Assembly (NCBI GenBank): GCA_016189825.1
Contig: JACPRR010000261.1
Coordinates: forward strand, 1 to 5,275
Source of the DNA: Chloroflexota bacterium
GTDB taxonomy: Bacteria; Chloroflexota; Dehalococcoidia; JACPPY01
DNA: 5,275 nt
Reading direction: 5' to 3'
Part shown: piece by piece, positions 5,194-5,275 of the stretch
How positions within the stretch are numbered: position 1 is the stretch's first letter
How the letters are laid out: the number at the start of each line of letters is the position of its first letter
Made by a program: the position numbers and the translations under genes
The notes under the pieces: generated by a model
Database searches by the model: none
The model's input: the letters and a program-made list of their open reading frames with translations, nothing else
What the model was told of the DNA's origin: nothing

Positions 5194-5201
5194 ACCTCCT
5201 T
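5194..5201 (-). promoter_or_regulatory. Strong ribosome binding site of the crotonase gene
   Basis: AAGGAGGT is a near-perfect Shine-Dalgarno, 5 nt from the ATG. The hairpin of repeat copy 2 begins only about 20 nt further upstream. No promoter is seen between them, so it must lie inside or beyond the repeat. Confidence 0.8.
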
Positions 5202-5212
5202 GTGTGTCCACA

Positions 5213-5275
5213 ATCCGTGGATTCCCACCCACGGCTGAAGCCGTGGGCATGGTAACTCGTATCTATGCCCCAGGC
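5213..5275. repeat. Hairpin-rich repeat unit, copy 2, cut by window edge
   Basis: Positions 5213-5252 are identical to 4189-4228, in the same orientation and 1024 bp away. Hairpin A is intact (5228-5247), but the outer arm has decayed (ATTCCCA 5221-5227 against TGGTAAC 5250-5256, five of seven). After a 12-nt spacer the next conserved block, ATGCCCCAGGC, begins at 5265 and runs into the edge, so hairpin B probably continues outside. The unit lies just upstream of the crotonase gene. Confidence 0.7.

Noticed and set aside
4189..5275. CRISPR array
   Set aside because: Only two copies, 1024 bp apart with a normal gene between them, and strongly palindromic; no spacer-repeat pattern or cas gene.

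Overview
All five credible genes in this window lie on the minus strand, so the window reads right to left in the direction of transcription. The genes are an enoyl-CoA hydratase/isomerase family enzyme (4379-5188), a GAF-containing sensor histidine kinase (2570-4000) that overlaps its NarL/FixJ-type response regulator (1923-2573), a secreted mono-heme cytochrome-like protein (967-1740), and an alpha/beta hydrolase that runs off the left edge (1-575). A short N-terminal remnant of an amidohydrolase (593-733) sits just upstream of the hydrolase. Every plus-strand open frame looks like a shadow of these genes.

The moderately GC-rich sequence, the NarL-type kinase with a cytoplasmic GAF domain, the secreted Ig-like protein with a threonine/proline stalk, and the acyl-CoA, amidohydrolase and hydrolase genes fit an environmental bacterium. 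The Chloroflexota (Dehalococcoidia-like lineages) are my best guess. This is an impression from protein style, not a demonstrated placement.

Layout by region. Positions 1-733 hold the partial hydrolase and the amidohydrolase stub, in different reading frames. Positions 734-966 form a compact control region: a minus-strand sigma70-like promoter (TTGACA, 17-nt spacer, extended TATCTT), a perfect 17-bp palindrome over its -35, a leader hairpin, and a hairpin that may end the cytochrome transcript. Positions 967-1740 encode the exported heme protein, from a TTG start with a good Shine-Dalgarno. Positions 1741-1922 are AT-richer and carry three GTTAC-core boxes at 32- and 31-bp intervals. Positions 1923-4000 are the two-component operon with an ATGA overlap. 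Positions 4001-4378 hold the kinase leader, a candidate promoter containing a GTTAC/GTAAC pair again 31 bp apart, and a hairpin-rich repeat. Positions 4379-5188 are the crotonase-family gene. Positions 5213-5275 hold a second copy of the same repeat, cut by the window edge.

Two things stand out. First, GTTAC-core boxes with matching 31-32 bp spacing occur upstream of both the two-component operon and the cytochrome gene, so the response regulator may control both. Second, an identical 40-bp block that forms a strong hairpin brackets the crotonase gene, 1024 bp apart in direct orientation. It resembles REP or IS200/IS605-end type elements. I saw no transposase, CRISPR array, tRNA or rRNA. No complete undescribed system is evident; the novelty is mainly in regulation and repeats.
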